Source of the DNA: Rutpela maculata
Lineage: Eukaryota > Arthropoda > Insecta > Coleoptera > Cerambycidae
NCBI GenBank assembly: GCA_936432065.2
Contig: OW386292.2
Span: 11,810,918 to 11,874,917 of the forward strand
Length of the DNA stretch: 64,000 nt
Reading direction: 5' to 3'
In this document: positions 1 to 11,039 of the stretch, one piece after another
Position numbering within the stretch: the first letter of the stretch is position 1
Layout: each line of letters starts with the position of its first letter
Notes under the pieces: model-generated
What the model was told of the DNA's origin: nothing
The model's input: the letters and a program-made list of their open reading frames with translations, nothing else
The model's database searches: none
Program-made: the position numbers and the translations under genes

Positions 1-1130
1 CTAAAATAAAAAAAAAAAACGAACGAAGTATGGCAAACGGTTTTCGTCGCAAACTGACCCACACCACTTTTGATCACTGACTGTAGACATGGTACATTTT
101 TCTTCTACCAAGATAACTTTCAGCGTATTCTGCGATATCCGCGTAAATTTTCTAACAAACTCGATTACTTATCTAAATTTAAAAACAATTATAAACTTAC
201 TGTTGATCGTAAATAAATAACGTGCTTAATACTTTTTAAATTTGTTTACATTACAAGTTGCGTCACGGCAGTTATTAAAAATCATCAAGGATATTTTTGT
301 GTGAGATGAATTGACGAAGTTAATTTTGTTTGAATTTTGTAGTGTCGATATTTTCAAGAACTTTTAAAGCAGTGTGATAATCATTACTAGCTGCTGCAAG
401 GTTTACTGTAGCGATTTTACCGCGTTTAAATTTCCAAGCAGAAATGAATGGAAACAATAGGACAGTCGTAAACGTTATCGGCGGTGCCCTTTTTAATTAA
501 AGTGTAATTTTCGTCAGATTTCCATTAGGAAAACGGACTAATTTCATTTTAAGTATACAATTTTAAATAGAAATAATCGTTTAGAGTAGTGGATCGATTC
601 TAAACTTTTTCTTTCTTTAAAAAAATATGAAAATTCGTATGTTGTTTGCCACTAGTGTCAGTACATCATATTGTCTGCCCTACATACATGTGATGGTACC
701 TTACCGATTATGATTATGCCATCTTTTCTCTCTAGAGCTAGTACCTGGTTCACATAAACGTCTAGTAAGAAGCAAGTACTACTGATAAGTTGCCTGCAAT
801 GTTAACCCATGCAGTTTGCAGCTAACGTGCGTTGACTGCGTGAGGACTTGACCAGTGAGTTTTTGAGCCCGTATGAATAATGTTTAATAAAAGTAGCACC
901 GTGTAACATTAAAACGACAGACAGGATCATCATATATTCATGCATGTATTCAGTAGCCATCTGGTATACTTACACCGACAAAAAGATACCTCGAGAAGAA
1001 ATCTACAAACTAGTTAGATATAATTGATAATACTATATATTATTGATTAACTTGTGCTGTTCTAAAAAAGTTCCATGTTTTACGTTGAATAAGAAATAGT
1101 ATGTATTATCGATTCAATAAACGGTAAACT
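1..1130. other. No gene seen
   Basis: AT-rich sequence. I see no coding region, RNA gene or clear inverted repeat. Short open frames here have no recognisable motif. Confidence 0.5.
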
Positions 1131-1329
1131 CACAACCAACAAGATCTTTGGCGGGCCTCTCGGAAGCCTACATCTCTGGCGGGCCCCCGCGCACGCTTAA
1201 TAATTGATGAGCGGGAGGGAGAAATTTGAAAAAAATTTTGTCATGATCTCTGACGGGACCCCTCTAAACCCCTCTAAACTCAGTTCCTAATAGCCCTCCC
1301 CCATACGGGATTAGCCCCGGTTGGTTGTG
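1131..1329. repeat. Small GC-rich element with 10-bp inverted ends
   Basis: The segment starts with CACAACCAAC and ends with GTTGGTTGTG, an exact 10-bp inverted repeat. Between them the base composition is much richer in G and C than the surroundings. A motif close to ATCTCTGGCGGGCC occurs three times in its first half (around 1142, 1172 and 1240, the third degenerate). This looks like a short non-autonomous element. I see no clear target duplication, so the ends are not proven. Confidence 0.4.
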
Positions 1330-2504
1330 GCACTATTAGGTGCAGAATATCACCGAACTTACACTTTGTCGTAAGGTCATGTGTGTAATCTGTCAACGAA
1401 AGTTTTGCTACTGAGATTATGATTTAGACATTGAAAGTGGAGCTGTAATGGAGCTTCAACTGGTCATTAAGTAATTATCTTAGATTTGTATATTCTATTG
1501 AGTCTAATCAGTTTAATTTAAAACTTTTTATCCTGTCTGTGTAATATACTGAGATCTAATTTTGGAAAATTTTCACCTGGTTTTAAAATGTGGTTTGGAA
1601 AAGTCGAATCATTTTTGTTAAGTCTAGTTGATGGTGATTGTTCTTTATATCTAGTTTGAAATGTACGATCAGTTTCTCTTACATAATTTATGTCCAGTTG
1701 AAATATTATTATAGACCTCCTGTCTAAATCACAATCTCATCAGCAAAACCTTCATTGGTAGATTACTATTATCCCTATTTGATACCATTCTTATATCTGC
1801 CGCGATCGGTTGACTTCAGAATTGACAGTTCTTTACCTTACTGCAGGAATCTGTCTTAAAGGATCCTTAAGTGCCATTTTTATAGTTCTAATCGACAAAG
1901 ATTTATTACTTACATACGATAACATTTGAACACAGTTACTTTTTGCTACCAGTCATTCTTTCCGGAAATATCTATGAGACTTTCGTTGTTTATCGCTACA
2001 TCTATAAAAACAAGATAGATTAGGTATTGTCCAAGATCAATTGATTGCCACCACCAGTTTGCAATTGTATGCATCGAAACACCGAAACAAAGTCTACAAC
2101 AGTTGTCATGACAATCATATAAACTTTTGTGATTGTCTTTGTAATCATGTCACTACTGGGAAATTTCCCAGAACTTGTGTCAGATTTTACGTATAACAAC
2201 GTTAATTATCATTATTCCAGAATAAACGACTATTGTGGTATTATAATAAATTATTTTCGTTGTTTGCATGTCTGATCTGATTATCATGCAGAAGTAAATA
2301 TGACGATTTGTCCCAACAAATGTCCCCCTCCCCCCCATTATTATTTTACTACGTGGCAATTGTCCCAAAGAATATTTAATTTATACTTATAGTAGCCAAC
2401 TAATTGGTAAAAAAAAATACTTAAGTATAAGCAAATTATTATGACTATTGCTCCAACGAATATTTTCATATTTAAACAATATTTAGTTATTTCTACTAGT
2501 ACAG
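1330..2504. other. No gene seen
   Basis: AT-rich sequence with no recognisable coding region. The short open frame on the minus strand near 2180-2368 has no motif and is probably chance. Confidence 0.45.
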
Positions 2505-3620
2505 TCACTGAAGGTTTTCACCTCCGATTTCGTTGAACCTCCATCGATTTTCATGAAAATTTGTGAGTAGTTAGAGGATACCTCAAGAAACAAAAGTGAC
2601 ATAGTGCCAACTTGCGCTTTTACCCTGGGGGTGGATGCCACCCCTTCTCGGGGGTGGAAATTATTTTATGAAAAATAACCCCAGGAATCGATAGAGGGGC
2701 CAATTTTAAGCAAAATTTGTTATATAAAGTTATCAAAATAAATCAATACTTTTTGAGTTATTAAAGATCAAAGATTTTGATTTTTCGTGAAAAAAATGCA
2801 CGTTATGCACGTTTTAAAGCGGTTTTTCATAAATAACTCAAAAACTATAAGTTTTTACAAAAAAGTTGTCATTACCAAAATTGAAGCTAATAAAAAAAAC
2901 GAATAAATTCCTTCCTTAAAAAACCTTTTAATATTAATTCAAAGTGAGCTATAGGTAATTGAATGTATATTTTTTTTCGGCGAGTACTCAAATCTAAGTA
3001 TTCAAGCTTAAATAACGGGAAAACGATGCATTTTATAAAATATACTTACTGAACACTTTCAAAGTACTCAGAAATACCTATCATATGAGCTGTAGAAGAA
3101 GTTGATAGCATCAAAATTAAGCAAGTTATGATGAAAATAAGAGGACCCTTTCGAATTTTTTAGGAAAAAGTGAAAAATAAAACCTACGCCATTTCCACAA
3201 AAATTAAAATTTATAGTAATCCCTATAAGACTTTCTTTATTTTAGCATAAGTAATGACTTTAAAAATTTTGATCGGTTTAGAATGCATATTTTTGAAAAA
3301 AATATGATTTTAAAAAATCAGAATTTTTCAAATTTTCGTAAATTTCATTTTCTTTTGATAATAACTCCAAAAATACTCGATATATGTAAAAAATAATAGA
3401 GAACGAAATTTGAGTTTTTTTTTTAACAAAGATTTTAGTTTTTTTTTTTAATTTTTGTAGGATAAAAAATAACCGAGATAGAAACGTTTAAAACCTAAAT
3501 TTTACTGCGAGAACCATGTAACCGGGGCCCTTTAACCTTTTATCTTTTAAAAAATAAGGGTTTTAAAAGATTAAATTTAATACGATCTTATAGCCCTTGA
3601 AATTACCTTTCAAATGATTT

Positions 3621-3812
3621 TTGGATGAACCTGATATCATAAAAATTAACGGAGTTATTGTAAAAAAACCAATAAAAGGGGGCGGCGCTTCTTGCGGGTG
3701 TCGAAGAGTAGGGTTATTTTGCAATGCAACCTGCGGATCATGCAGTGGGGACAATTGCCAAAATAGCCCTCCAATTAATGAAGAAGGAGAAGTTGGTGAA
3801 GAGCTCTGTTGA
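3621..3812 (+). pseudogene. Cysteine-rich (CXC-like) protein C-terminus
   Basis: An open frame of 63 residues ends in a compact cysteine cluster (residues about 24-48) with pattern C-G-C-R-R-V-G-L-F-C-N-A-T-C-G-S-C-S-G-D-N-C, followed by a short acidic tail and a stop. Tight CxC clusters of this type occur at the C-terminus of large uncharacterised proteins in arthropods and other invertebrates, and probably bind zinc; that is from memory of the family. The frame is too short to be complete and lacks any upstream catalytic domain, so I read it as the last exon-sized piece of a transposon protein kept inside a deleted copy. Confidence 0.55.
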
Positions 3813-4019
3813 AGAGTGAAAAATTAAATTTAATGTACTATTAATATTTGATTAATTTATGAAACATTATTTAAATAAAAAATGAATAAACTTTTCATAT
3901 ATTTTAATATTTATTTTAATACATTTTCCTCTTAATTAATAAATTAAATTTTTATAAGTCACATAAGCACTGAAAAAATTGTTTCCAACGTTAAATTATA
4001 CTTTTTCATCAATTTGTGC

Positions 4020-4480
4020 ACGAAGGGTAGTTTGGGGAATGTGGAAAGAATAATATTAATAAAGTTTGAAATATATTAATAAAGTTTATCATAAGTAATA
4101 AAAAAGATTCTAAATAATTAAAGCTATTAAAGCTGATAAAAAAAAAATTTCCATTATTTTTATGACAAGTGGTAGTTTTTAAGGGTGGAAAATTTCGCAA
4201 TAAATAAATAATTACTTTAATACTCAGTAAATGAGATTTCAATTCAGTAATGTATTATTCAAATGATTAAAGTTTCTTGAAACCAATTTTTTCAATGATT
4301 CTGCATTAAGGGGGTGGTTTTTAAGGGTTGAAATTTCACAGTCAACCAAAAATTATATCATAAACATTAAACAAACTGTTTGTGTAATGTTAATATGCGA
4401 TTTCATATTTCAGAAATACAAAAAATAATTTTTTCATGATTTTCGATTTAAGAGGTGGTTGCTAAAAGGGTTGAAAAATT
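4020..4480. repeat. Degenerate tandem repeat, about 143-bp period
   Basis: The motif GGTGGTTTTTAAGGGTTGAAA or a close variant occurs near 4170, 4313 and 4453, each preceded by a T-rich run and an ATTTTT or ATTCTG stretch. The spacing is about 140-145 bp. A weaker fourth hit lies near 4022. The array lies inside the right half of the inverted-end element. Confidence 0.55.
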
Positions 4481-4901
4481 AATTAAAATCATAAATCATG
4501 CATATAAGTGTTGAAAAATATGTATTTTATCTAATTAAACGAGATTACTTACGCCGGAATGCTTAAATCTGCATTTTTTCCCATTTTTAACAAAAGGGGT
4601 GGATTTCACCCCTAAAATGCAAAAAGCGCAAGTCGAGCATATGTCACTTTTGAAGTTGAGGGTAAAATATACTCAATCCCAAATTTTCATGCAAATCGAT
4701 GGAGGTTCACCGAAATCGGAGGTAATAGTTGATTTTTACCTTCATTCACACTATACTTTTAGTACCTGGGAGCAGTGAGCGCAGTTCAGTATGGGAATAA
4801 ATTACCCGATTTTAATGTGTGTGCAATTCGAGTGTCCCCAAGTCTTTAAACAAAATAAATCAAAGTCAATAAAAGTATTAAATCACAGCGAAATCATGGT
4901 A

Positions 4902-5086
4902 CTGTCGTGAGCAAAAAAAAATAGGACAACTATTTTTTTCTAATGTAAATCTGTCTCTATTTGCACACTTGCAATGAATTTTGACAAATAACTGACAATG
5001 CCACACAAATTAAAGTTAGATGTACACAACTAGATTTTAGCAAAAATAAGTTATAAGACTTGTCCCATTTTTTTTGCGCACGACAG
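4902..5086. mobile_element. Tc1/mariner-type MITE with TA duplication
   Basis: The 185-bp segment begins CTGTCGTGAGCAAAAAA and ends with the complement, TTTTTTTGCGCACGACAG, and is flanked on both sides by TA. The inverted match runs for about 30 bp at each end (continuing into a GGACAA or TTGTCC motif) with one or two differences. There is no coding capacity. TA duplication plus this terminal sequence is typical of the Tc1/mariner superfamily; the autonomous partner is not in the window. Confidence 0.8.
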
Positions 5087-6404
5087 TACCGAAAGTAAAA
5101 ACAATTATTAAGTGAGTTTTTTTTAATTAAGGCAAATCAGTTTATTCAGTAAACAAAAACAAGTATATCAAACTGAGTAAAAGAATCTGTTCAATAAAAT
5201 TACTATTACCACGTGAATTTGGGTCCTATTTTTCAAAATCTAGACGATCACGTAAACTGCCAACTCAATCAAAAGAGAGAGATAGAGAGAGTTAAATAAT
5301 AGGAGAGGGCTATGGGATGTTTTCAATACTTTTTAAGAACCTGGTCCACAACAACGACTGTGTAAGGCTTCCAGCGAAACTGAGACGCACTGTAGTTAAT
5401 AACACGATCAAAAAAACATCTAGAGGCATTGTGTCGGAAGCGAAGAAGGCCACTGAATATCGTAATTTAATAACAAAATATCATTGATTAAAATGGCGAA
5501 TATATGAAAGATCGAGGGAGAATATTAAGCTTATATTTCCTGTTACAAGATGTGTGAATTGTTGCTGCAATAACCTTTAAGTCGCTTCATTTCCGAGACA
5601 TCATTAAGTTTATTCGCAGAGCATTGTCCATATTTGATGTTTTGGTGGAGGTGCCTAGGTAATTAATCAACATCGATGATGAAGTGTTGTAGGTCAGCCG
5701 GTACGGTAAAAGTTCAGAATTTTACACAAATTGGTAAATTGTTTGATAGAAAATAAAATTATGGCAGATGTAAAATTTTGGAGGTACTGAAAATAGAATG
5801 GTCAAGTGTAACTAGAAAGTGTCTCACTAGTTAAATTTTGTAAATAATAGATTTCAAATGGTTCCGTAGGAAAAATCGATGGGTGTTAAATCTGGAAACG
5901 TCGCTGGCCATTCCACAGGTCTCTTTGGTCTAATCCACATATCTAGGTAGCGGTTGTTAAACATTGCCTAAGGGGTAATAGGCAATGAGGCAAAAAATCA
6001 TTGCTGTAAATTCATGTTTTTGTACAGGGTGGACTAAATTGGATGTTATTTGGGAGGTTTCGGATATAAGGAGTGACAAGTCTGATACAACAACAATTGC
6101 TTATCTTTTTGAGACAAGTTGAATGAGGCAATCAGATTTCTGTTCTATTTTCAGGTTATTTTTAATGGATATTTTCCATTGCACATAAATATTGATTTTA
6201 CAGTATTGAAAAGTTAATATTTCCGTGGCATTCTTATTACATTTTTTTGGCATATGAACTGATAAATATTGATTTAAAATATTTAAAAAATTATATTTGT
6301 CCCATATTGGCCAATGTCAATTATCTCTAAAATCATAATATGATTACATATAATACAGTAAATAGAGATTTTAAAGATTTATAAAGATTTCTATATGATT
6401 TTTT
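5087..6404. other. No gene seen; minor repeats only
   Basis: AT-rich. A GA-rich microsatellite lies at about 5274-5292 and a short hairpin (ATTGCC...GGCAAT) at about 5963-5988. Around 6160-6350 the sequence is full of ATATTG or AATATT words, like the stretch at 37.4-37.8 kb. No coding sequence recognised. Confidence 0.45.
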
Positions 6405-6545
6405 TTTTGATAATATACTAGTAAATGCACCAGAAACGTTTCTATGTTATGTGGGAGCTTGCTAATTTATAAGGGGTGGCACTCAAAAAAAAAGCCATAG
6501 GAACTGAAATAATCTAATTTTGAGAAAAAAGGTTTTATCTGGATC
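6405..6545 (+). repeat. Dispersed repeat Y, left part
   Basis: This stretch matches 59340-59510 over most of its length: shared words are TAGTAAATGCA, TCTTGCTAATTTAT (here GCTTGCTAATTTAT), a run of A after GGGGTGG, and GAAAAAGGTT. The continuation of the 59-kb copy is found here only after about 2 kb, at 8520-8720, so the copy seems to be split by later insertions. Confidence 0.5.
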
Positions 6546-6679
6546 TGAATTGTTTGGCGGGGAGTGAGCTTGCTCTTACGTGTACTGAACCTTCATAGGG
6601 GGGCCCATAGCGGCATATCCACCAAACCCTATTCCTCAAGCCACCCAACACTTGTGATGTATTTGAGGAGAAGATCAGG

Positions 6680-6892
6680 CGGGGCGCCACCTATACTGGC
6701 CATACTGGGCCAGAAGTCCTCTTTTCGTTGGGAGAGCAGGGTAGTGACACAGCACATGTTTGGCAGTCTCGTCATCCAAATTACACCCTGTATACTTGAG
6801 GTTGTCTACAACACCCAGTGTATGGAGGTGTTTGTTGAGCATGCAGTGTCCTGTTAGTAATCCTACATAGACTACTCCTGGACATTTGGAGA
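6680..6892 (-). pseudogene. LINE ORF2 C-terminal cysteine motif fragment
   Basis: Read on the minus strand, an open frame begins PGVVYVGLLTGHC, continues with MLNKHLHTLGVV, then a CN-DDETAKHVLCHYPAL stretch. This C-x-x-C...ET..H.LC.CPAL pattern is the usual tail after the RNase H domain in R1/I/Jockey-like non-LTR retrotransposons. One cysteine of the usual motif is changed to tyrosine (CHYP instead of CxCP). The fragment ends at a stop near 6680; no RNase H or RT is readable upstream. The plus-strand open frame over the same bases is its shadow. Confidence 0.6.
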
Positions 6893-7224
6893 CAGTGTTT
6901 GCTTAACTTAAGACTGGGTGTGGCCAAAGCCATTCTTCTATGTCTGCAGCTGCTTCGACCACTCCAACAGTCCGCGTGGCGTTTGAATGTATAGTTCTAG
7001 GAAACTGGGCTGAATCTGAGAGCGCTATGCAAGGCGCTCTCTGGTTTCTTCCGGGCAGTTACTGTAATTTACAGTTCCAAAAAAACTGTTCCAGCCAGAA
7101 ACGTTCTAATTGCTTTGTTTGAATTTTTTTTATTGGCTTGCAATTTTTTATATTAGGGGGCAGTTTATTAAATAAATAACTCCCTGCACATATTGGGGAC
7201 TTCTTATATAAAGAAAGGTTATAT

Positions 7225-8508
7225 CAAGGCTCTCAGTGGCTATTGCCCTTCAAATTAAGGACTTAGGGATCTGGATCAAAAAGAAAAAAGGACCAAATAG
7301 GGACCAAAGATGTATGATTTGTATAATTTTCCATGTTTTATTTAAAAAAAATGCAATACATTTACATTAATGCTTTACGTAATAAAAAAAAATTAAGTTA
7401 GATTTTTCATTAACATAAAAGAAAATTTTCCTTACGTGTAATACGACTTTGACTAGTCTCTTGATTGGAAAAGAAATATTTAAAAAAATGTACATCAAAC
7501 ATTTACTGACATGTCTTGGACTTCTTGTTTAGAAGCCCAGAAATCATTTCTGACTTTCTTTTTTCCACTGACAACTGCAGCTTGCCTAATTGCGTCCTCC
7601 TAATAATGGCTTCTCTTCTAACAGATTCGGCTCCTTCAACCATAGCTTGAACCAGTGCTACCTCCTTGTGTCTTCGATGTTGCCTTTTTCAAAAGCTCCG
7701 TAGCCTCCATAGTATGCCGTCTACTGTCTGCTGTCTCCCTCTTCTTTTCTTAGCGCCTGCAATCTCACCTCACCTTCGGAAAGGAATGTTCTATCACTTT
7801 CCATTTTTTGTCATGCTATTTCCTCAGCTTGGTGCTTTTCCTTTTTCTCTTTTTTCTTGTGGGCATCATCTTCCTTCCTTTTTTTCTCCGCCTCTAAGTA
7901 CATTCCATAAGAGCTGTAGGCGCCACAGGCCAAAGTCAAGAGTTGTTATTGGAATAAGAGATGGCTTATTATCGAACAATTTAAGGCCCGATTTAACTGC
8001 ATTTGTAGCATTCAGCATACACGCACCTAGTGATGTCCTTCCTTCCGTGAGCATTTGCCCGGAGCTAAAGAACACACGCTCGACAAAAACGTTGCCATGA
8101 GAAAGGTCCAGAGCAGCGATTACAATCTGGGGTAACCTAGGATACTTTAAATCACATGAAAGAGTTCTTCTTTTCCAAAACTGGGCCCAATACTCGTCAA
8201 CTCTATCTTTCGTTTCAATATTAATTTTGGTCTGCAGAAGACCCCACTCATCCGTTAGCGTATGTAGGGGTACACTTATGGGAAGGGCTCGAGCGACATC
8301 ATAGATGTGGGTTTTGCTAGTGTGAGCGTGCGCGTTTTCAAATGCTCATTATGGTTTTTTAACAAACGATCCGTGTTCAAACGTAATTATTAATGCAGTT
8401 CGTTGAAAATAAGGACTTTAAGAACCACACTTTGAAATTATGGACTTTTTAGGGACTTTGCCGAAAATAAGGACCAGGTCCATAAAAAGGGACCAACTGG
8501 GAGCCCTG
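7225..8508 (-). mobile_element. Decayed hAT element with 9-bp flanking repeat
   Basis: The left end reads CAAGGCTCTCAGTGG and the right end is the complement of CAGGGCTCCCAGTTGG, giving imperfect terminal inverted repeats. AGGTTATAT flanks both sides (7216-7224 and 8509-8517). The usual hAT duplication is 8 bp, so one base may match by chance. The interior carries an hAT transposase C-terminal remnant on the minus strand. The bulk of the transposase is gone, so the copy is non-autonomous. Confidence 0.75.
7866..8300 (-). pseudogene. hAT transposase C-terminal (dimerisation) remnant
   Basis: An uninterrupted minus-strand frame of about 145 codons contains EYWAQFWKRR, then LKYPRLPQIVIAALDLSHGN, then VERVFFSSGQMLTEGRTSLG. 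The order 'KYP.L......LSHGN..VER.FS.......R..L' is that of the C-terminal dimerisation domain of hAT transposases. The RNase H-like catalytic core and the BED zinc finger are not present. The 144-codon plus-strand frame at 7666-8100 is the antisense shadow of this. Confidence 0.7.
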
Positions 8509-8519
8509 AGGTTATATCT

Positions 8520-8720
8520 ACTTATATATCTCATCTTTGATGCGAGTTTGATGAAGAGGAATCTGTTTTGTAGGTTTTTTGCAATATCTCATATAAATTT
8601 GTTTAAGTTATAGCGACTTGAAAATTGAGATTTTAGTTTGAAAAAACATGTATCTCAAAACGGTTTTAAGCTATAAAGGTTATAAAATATTATTTTGGGT
8701 ATTCAGCAGATAATTTCCAA
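8520..8720 (+). repeat. Dispersed repeat Y, right part
   Basis: Shares TTTAAGTTATAACGACTTGAAAATTG-type sequence with 59505-59540 and similar flanking words. Together with 6405-6545 it appears to be one copy of a dispersed repeat that is continuous at 59.3-59.6 kb. Confidence 0.45.
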
Positions 8721-9176
8721 AGAAACCATTCGTTCCTTTCCACCATTGACCTAAATCTGACCAAGGTAGAATATCAACAAGAAGTTCCCTTATGAACCGT
8801 CTTGTGAACTTCTTTCGTACAATGACTTTATCTAATATTCAATATGAAAAGACAAGAAAATAATCATTCTTTCTATATACTGATGTCCAGTGGCGCAGCC
8901 AGAAAATTCATCGGGGGGGGGGGGTGGATAGAACCAGCCTCCCCAGAGGATGAGGAAAACTTTTCAGAAAATGGTTGAAAATGGATGTGTACAGATAATA
9001 TTGGCATTAATTACAAAATATTAATTTCAAGAGATAATTTGGATACTACTTTTAGTCCCTTCAAATTAGTCAAAAAATCGCTGTTTTATGGAAAATCTTC
9101 CCACAGTTATTATGAGACCTGTAAGAAGTGAAGTATTTGGGTTATCTAATCATGATTTTCACCCCCCACAGTTCGA

Positions 9177-9532
9177 TTTTTTTTTCGAATTCCGCTTGGT
9201 TTCGCCGCTAGAGGGCACGAAAGAAATAAATATACATATAGACTTTTTCGCCTTTCTTTAGATTTTGAGTCAAATTTATGCAATTTTATGAAAAATTACG
9301 TGAGAACAAAGTTGTAGAACATAAAATAAATATATTTTTATGAAAAAAAAAAAAAACTAGAAAACACCTAAATATAGTGAATTTTATGTTCTACAACTTT
9401 GATCTCATGTAATTTTTCATAAAAATGTATAATTTTGGCTCAAAATCTAAAAAAAAGGCGCAAAAGTCTATATGTATATTTATTTATTTCGCGCCCTCTA
9501 GCGGCGAAACTAAGCGCAATTCGAAAAAAAAA
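9177..9532. repeat. Near-perfect palindrome (fold-back element)
   Basis: Two arms of about 145 bp are reverse complements with few differences. Left arm words such as TTTCGCCGCTAGAGGGC and ACAAAGTTGTAGAACAT recur as complements in the right arm. The centre is a short A-rich spacer (about 9342-9357). Transcription would give a long hairpin. No ORF of significance; frames listed over it are chance. Confidence 0.85.
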
Positions 9533-9661
9533 GGTAGAGACAAAATATATAGAAAATTTTGTGCTCTACTACTTTGCTCTCTTGATATTTTTCACCAAAA
9601 TGCATAGTTTTTCCTCAATATAGAGAAAAGGGCGAAAAAACGGTAAAATTCATATATTATA

Positions 9662-9833
9662 CAGTCGAACCTCCATAACTCGAATCCCCAAGGGGATTGA
9701 AAATGAGCTCGAGTTAGAGAAACTTTGAGTTATGGGAACTTTTTAGTAAGCATAATAGATATTTATTGCTTTGAATGGCTTCGAGATATAGAGAATTTCG
9801 AGTTATAGACGTTCGAGTTATGGAGTTCCACTG
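9662..9833. mobile_element. Pogo/Tigger-type MITE with TA duplication
   Basis: Begins CAGTCGAACCTCCATAACTC and ends with the near-complement GAGTTATGGAGTTCCACTG, flanked by TA on both sides. The 172-bp body repeats the CGAGTTA word several times. Ends of the form CAGT-GAAC-TC--TAACTCGAA are typical of pogo-like members of the Tc1/mariner superfamily. Non-coding. It is nested inside the hAT MITE. Confidence 0.85.
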
Positions 9834-9998
9834 TATTATATATGTAATACTTAACTGTGGGAAAATTTTCTTAAATATTTCCTAATTTGAAGGGACTATT
9901 TGTACTAATAGTGATTATGCTTCTTTATTTTTTGGTTCATGGAAGATGGCTTGGGGGGGGGGGGGCATGCCCCCCCTGGCTGCGCGCCTGCTGATGTC

Positions 9999-10316
9999 TG
10001 ATCATGCCAATATATTTTAAGAAACCTCCCTTACAAGGTGTTCTTTCTAGTATATCTAGCTTTGTCTAGAGAAAACTCCACAAACAAACATTTGTTACAT
10101 TTCAAAGCCAAGAACTACTAAAAAGCACAAAGAAAATAGGTATAAAATTTAACTCACATGTCTGAATAAATAAAATGTTTCTATCAACGCTCGGTTGATC
10201 AGATCTCTCTAAAAATTGTACACTTTTCATTCTGTATAAAGGTATTTTCGAAAAAACGTATTTTTTTTTAATATTTGAATATTAATTTTAGCGAAGGAAT
10301 GGCAGAGACCAAAAAT
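9999..10316. other. No gene seen
   Basis: AT-rich spacer between the hAT MITE and the first Helentron-like copy. No motif recognised. Confidence 0.4.
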
Positions 10317-11039
10317 AAAAACCGCTGTCCAAGGAATCACTACTTCCACATCCAGATTCTCTATCCAAGTCACTCACAACAAAAAAACTTTGTATGTGAA
10401 AATAATTGTTTATGGAACGTTAATAATATAATATTTGAAATCCTCTACCCCAAAAACCCATAAAACGATACCCCACATCGGTAGTGGGGTGGGGGTGGTG
10501 ATAGGGGGGTGGTAGTGGGGGGTGGATGAATCAAAAAAATATTTTGAGGTTTCTGGTTCCTGTACATACACTAAATCACAATTTTTTTCCATCCCCTTTA
10601 ATAAGGAGGTGGGGGTGGTAATGGGGGTGGCTAATGCCAAAAATTTTTGTGAGACCTTAGCTTCTCTTGTATATACTAAATACCAATTTCATGGACTCTT
10701 ACCTGGTTGATTTACCCCAAATTTACCTCATTTTACCCCCCAACCCTTCGACGGAACAAGATGAAAATATAATCTATAATCTCTCGTTAAAGTACATACG
10801 TGTACAAAATTTCAAGTCAATATCTTAAACGGTTCCAGAGTAAACGTGCGCACAAAAAAAAAAGTTACAGACAGACAGACACGACCGACAGACAGACCGA
10901 CAGACAGACCGACAGACAGAAATTTTTTTTCGCTCAAACTTAAAATCTCGACGTTTCATGACATTTTAAGCCTATTTGGACAATAAAAATTTTTAAAAAT
11001 TTTTTTGTCGTTACTATACTTCCACTGGACGTGGAAGTA
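10317..11039 (+). mobile_element. Helentron-like (DINE/HINE-type) element, copy 1, full length
   Basis: Starts with AAACCGCTG(C/T)CCAAGGAATC, followed about 24 bp in by ACTTCCACATCCAGA. Ends with a terminal hairpin TACTTCCAC-TGGAC-GTGGAAGTA whose right half is the complement of the inner left motif. The body has G-rich GGGGTGG runs, a conserved AACGGTTCCAGAGTAA-type block and a GACA microsatellite (10868-10920) before CTCGACGTTTCATGACAT. The asymmetric inverted repeats, central microsatellite, 3' hairpin and lack of target duplication match non-autonomous Helentrons (DINE-1/HINE). No Rep/helicase ORF is present. The class is inferred; the repeat family itself is certain from the other copies. 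Confidence 0.75.

Larger units (their letters stand above)
2505..4752. mobile_element. DNA element with long inverted ends and a Cys-rich ORF
   Basis: The two ends form an imperfect inverted repeat of roughly 150 bp or more. The left arm reads CACTGAAGG then CACCTCCGATTTCG then CCTCCATCGATTTTCATG; the right arm carries the complements (around 4680-4750). Both arms include a GGGGTGGATNNCACCCC palindrome. The interior holds a short plus-strand ORF with a cysteine cluster (3621-3812) and, on the right, a degenerate tandem repeat. No complete transposase is present, so it is a deleted, non-autonomous copy. The exact outer ends and target duplication are uncertain. Its cysteine cluster resembles one in the element at 48.7-51.3 kb. 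Confidence 0.7.
8888..9990. mobile_element. hAT-type MITE carrying two further elements
   Basis: The element begins CAGTGGCGCAGCCAG and ends CTGGCTGCGCGCCTG, and is flanked by a perfect 8-bp duplication, CTGATGTC (8880-8887 and 9991-9998). Runs of G follow the left end and precede the right end. Eight-base duplication and CAGTGGCG ends place it in the hAT superfamily. It has no transposase. Inside it lie a long palindrome (9177-9532) and a pogo/Tigger-like MITE (9662-9833). Confidence 0.88.

Noticed and set aside
6564..6857. 97-codon plus-strand open frame
   Set aside because: Shadow of the LINE cysteine-motif fragment on the minus strand.
7666..8100. 144-codon plus-strand open frame
   Set aside because: Antisense to a readable hAT transposase C-terminus; no domain on the plus strand.
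10868..10920. Regular GACAGACA spacing that might suggest a CRISPR-like array
   Set aside because: Simple microsatellite inside a repeat family; no spacers and a eukaryotic context.
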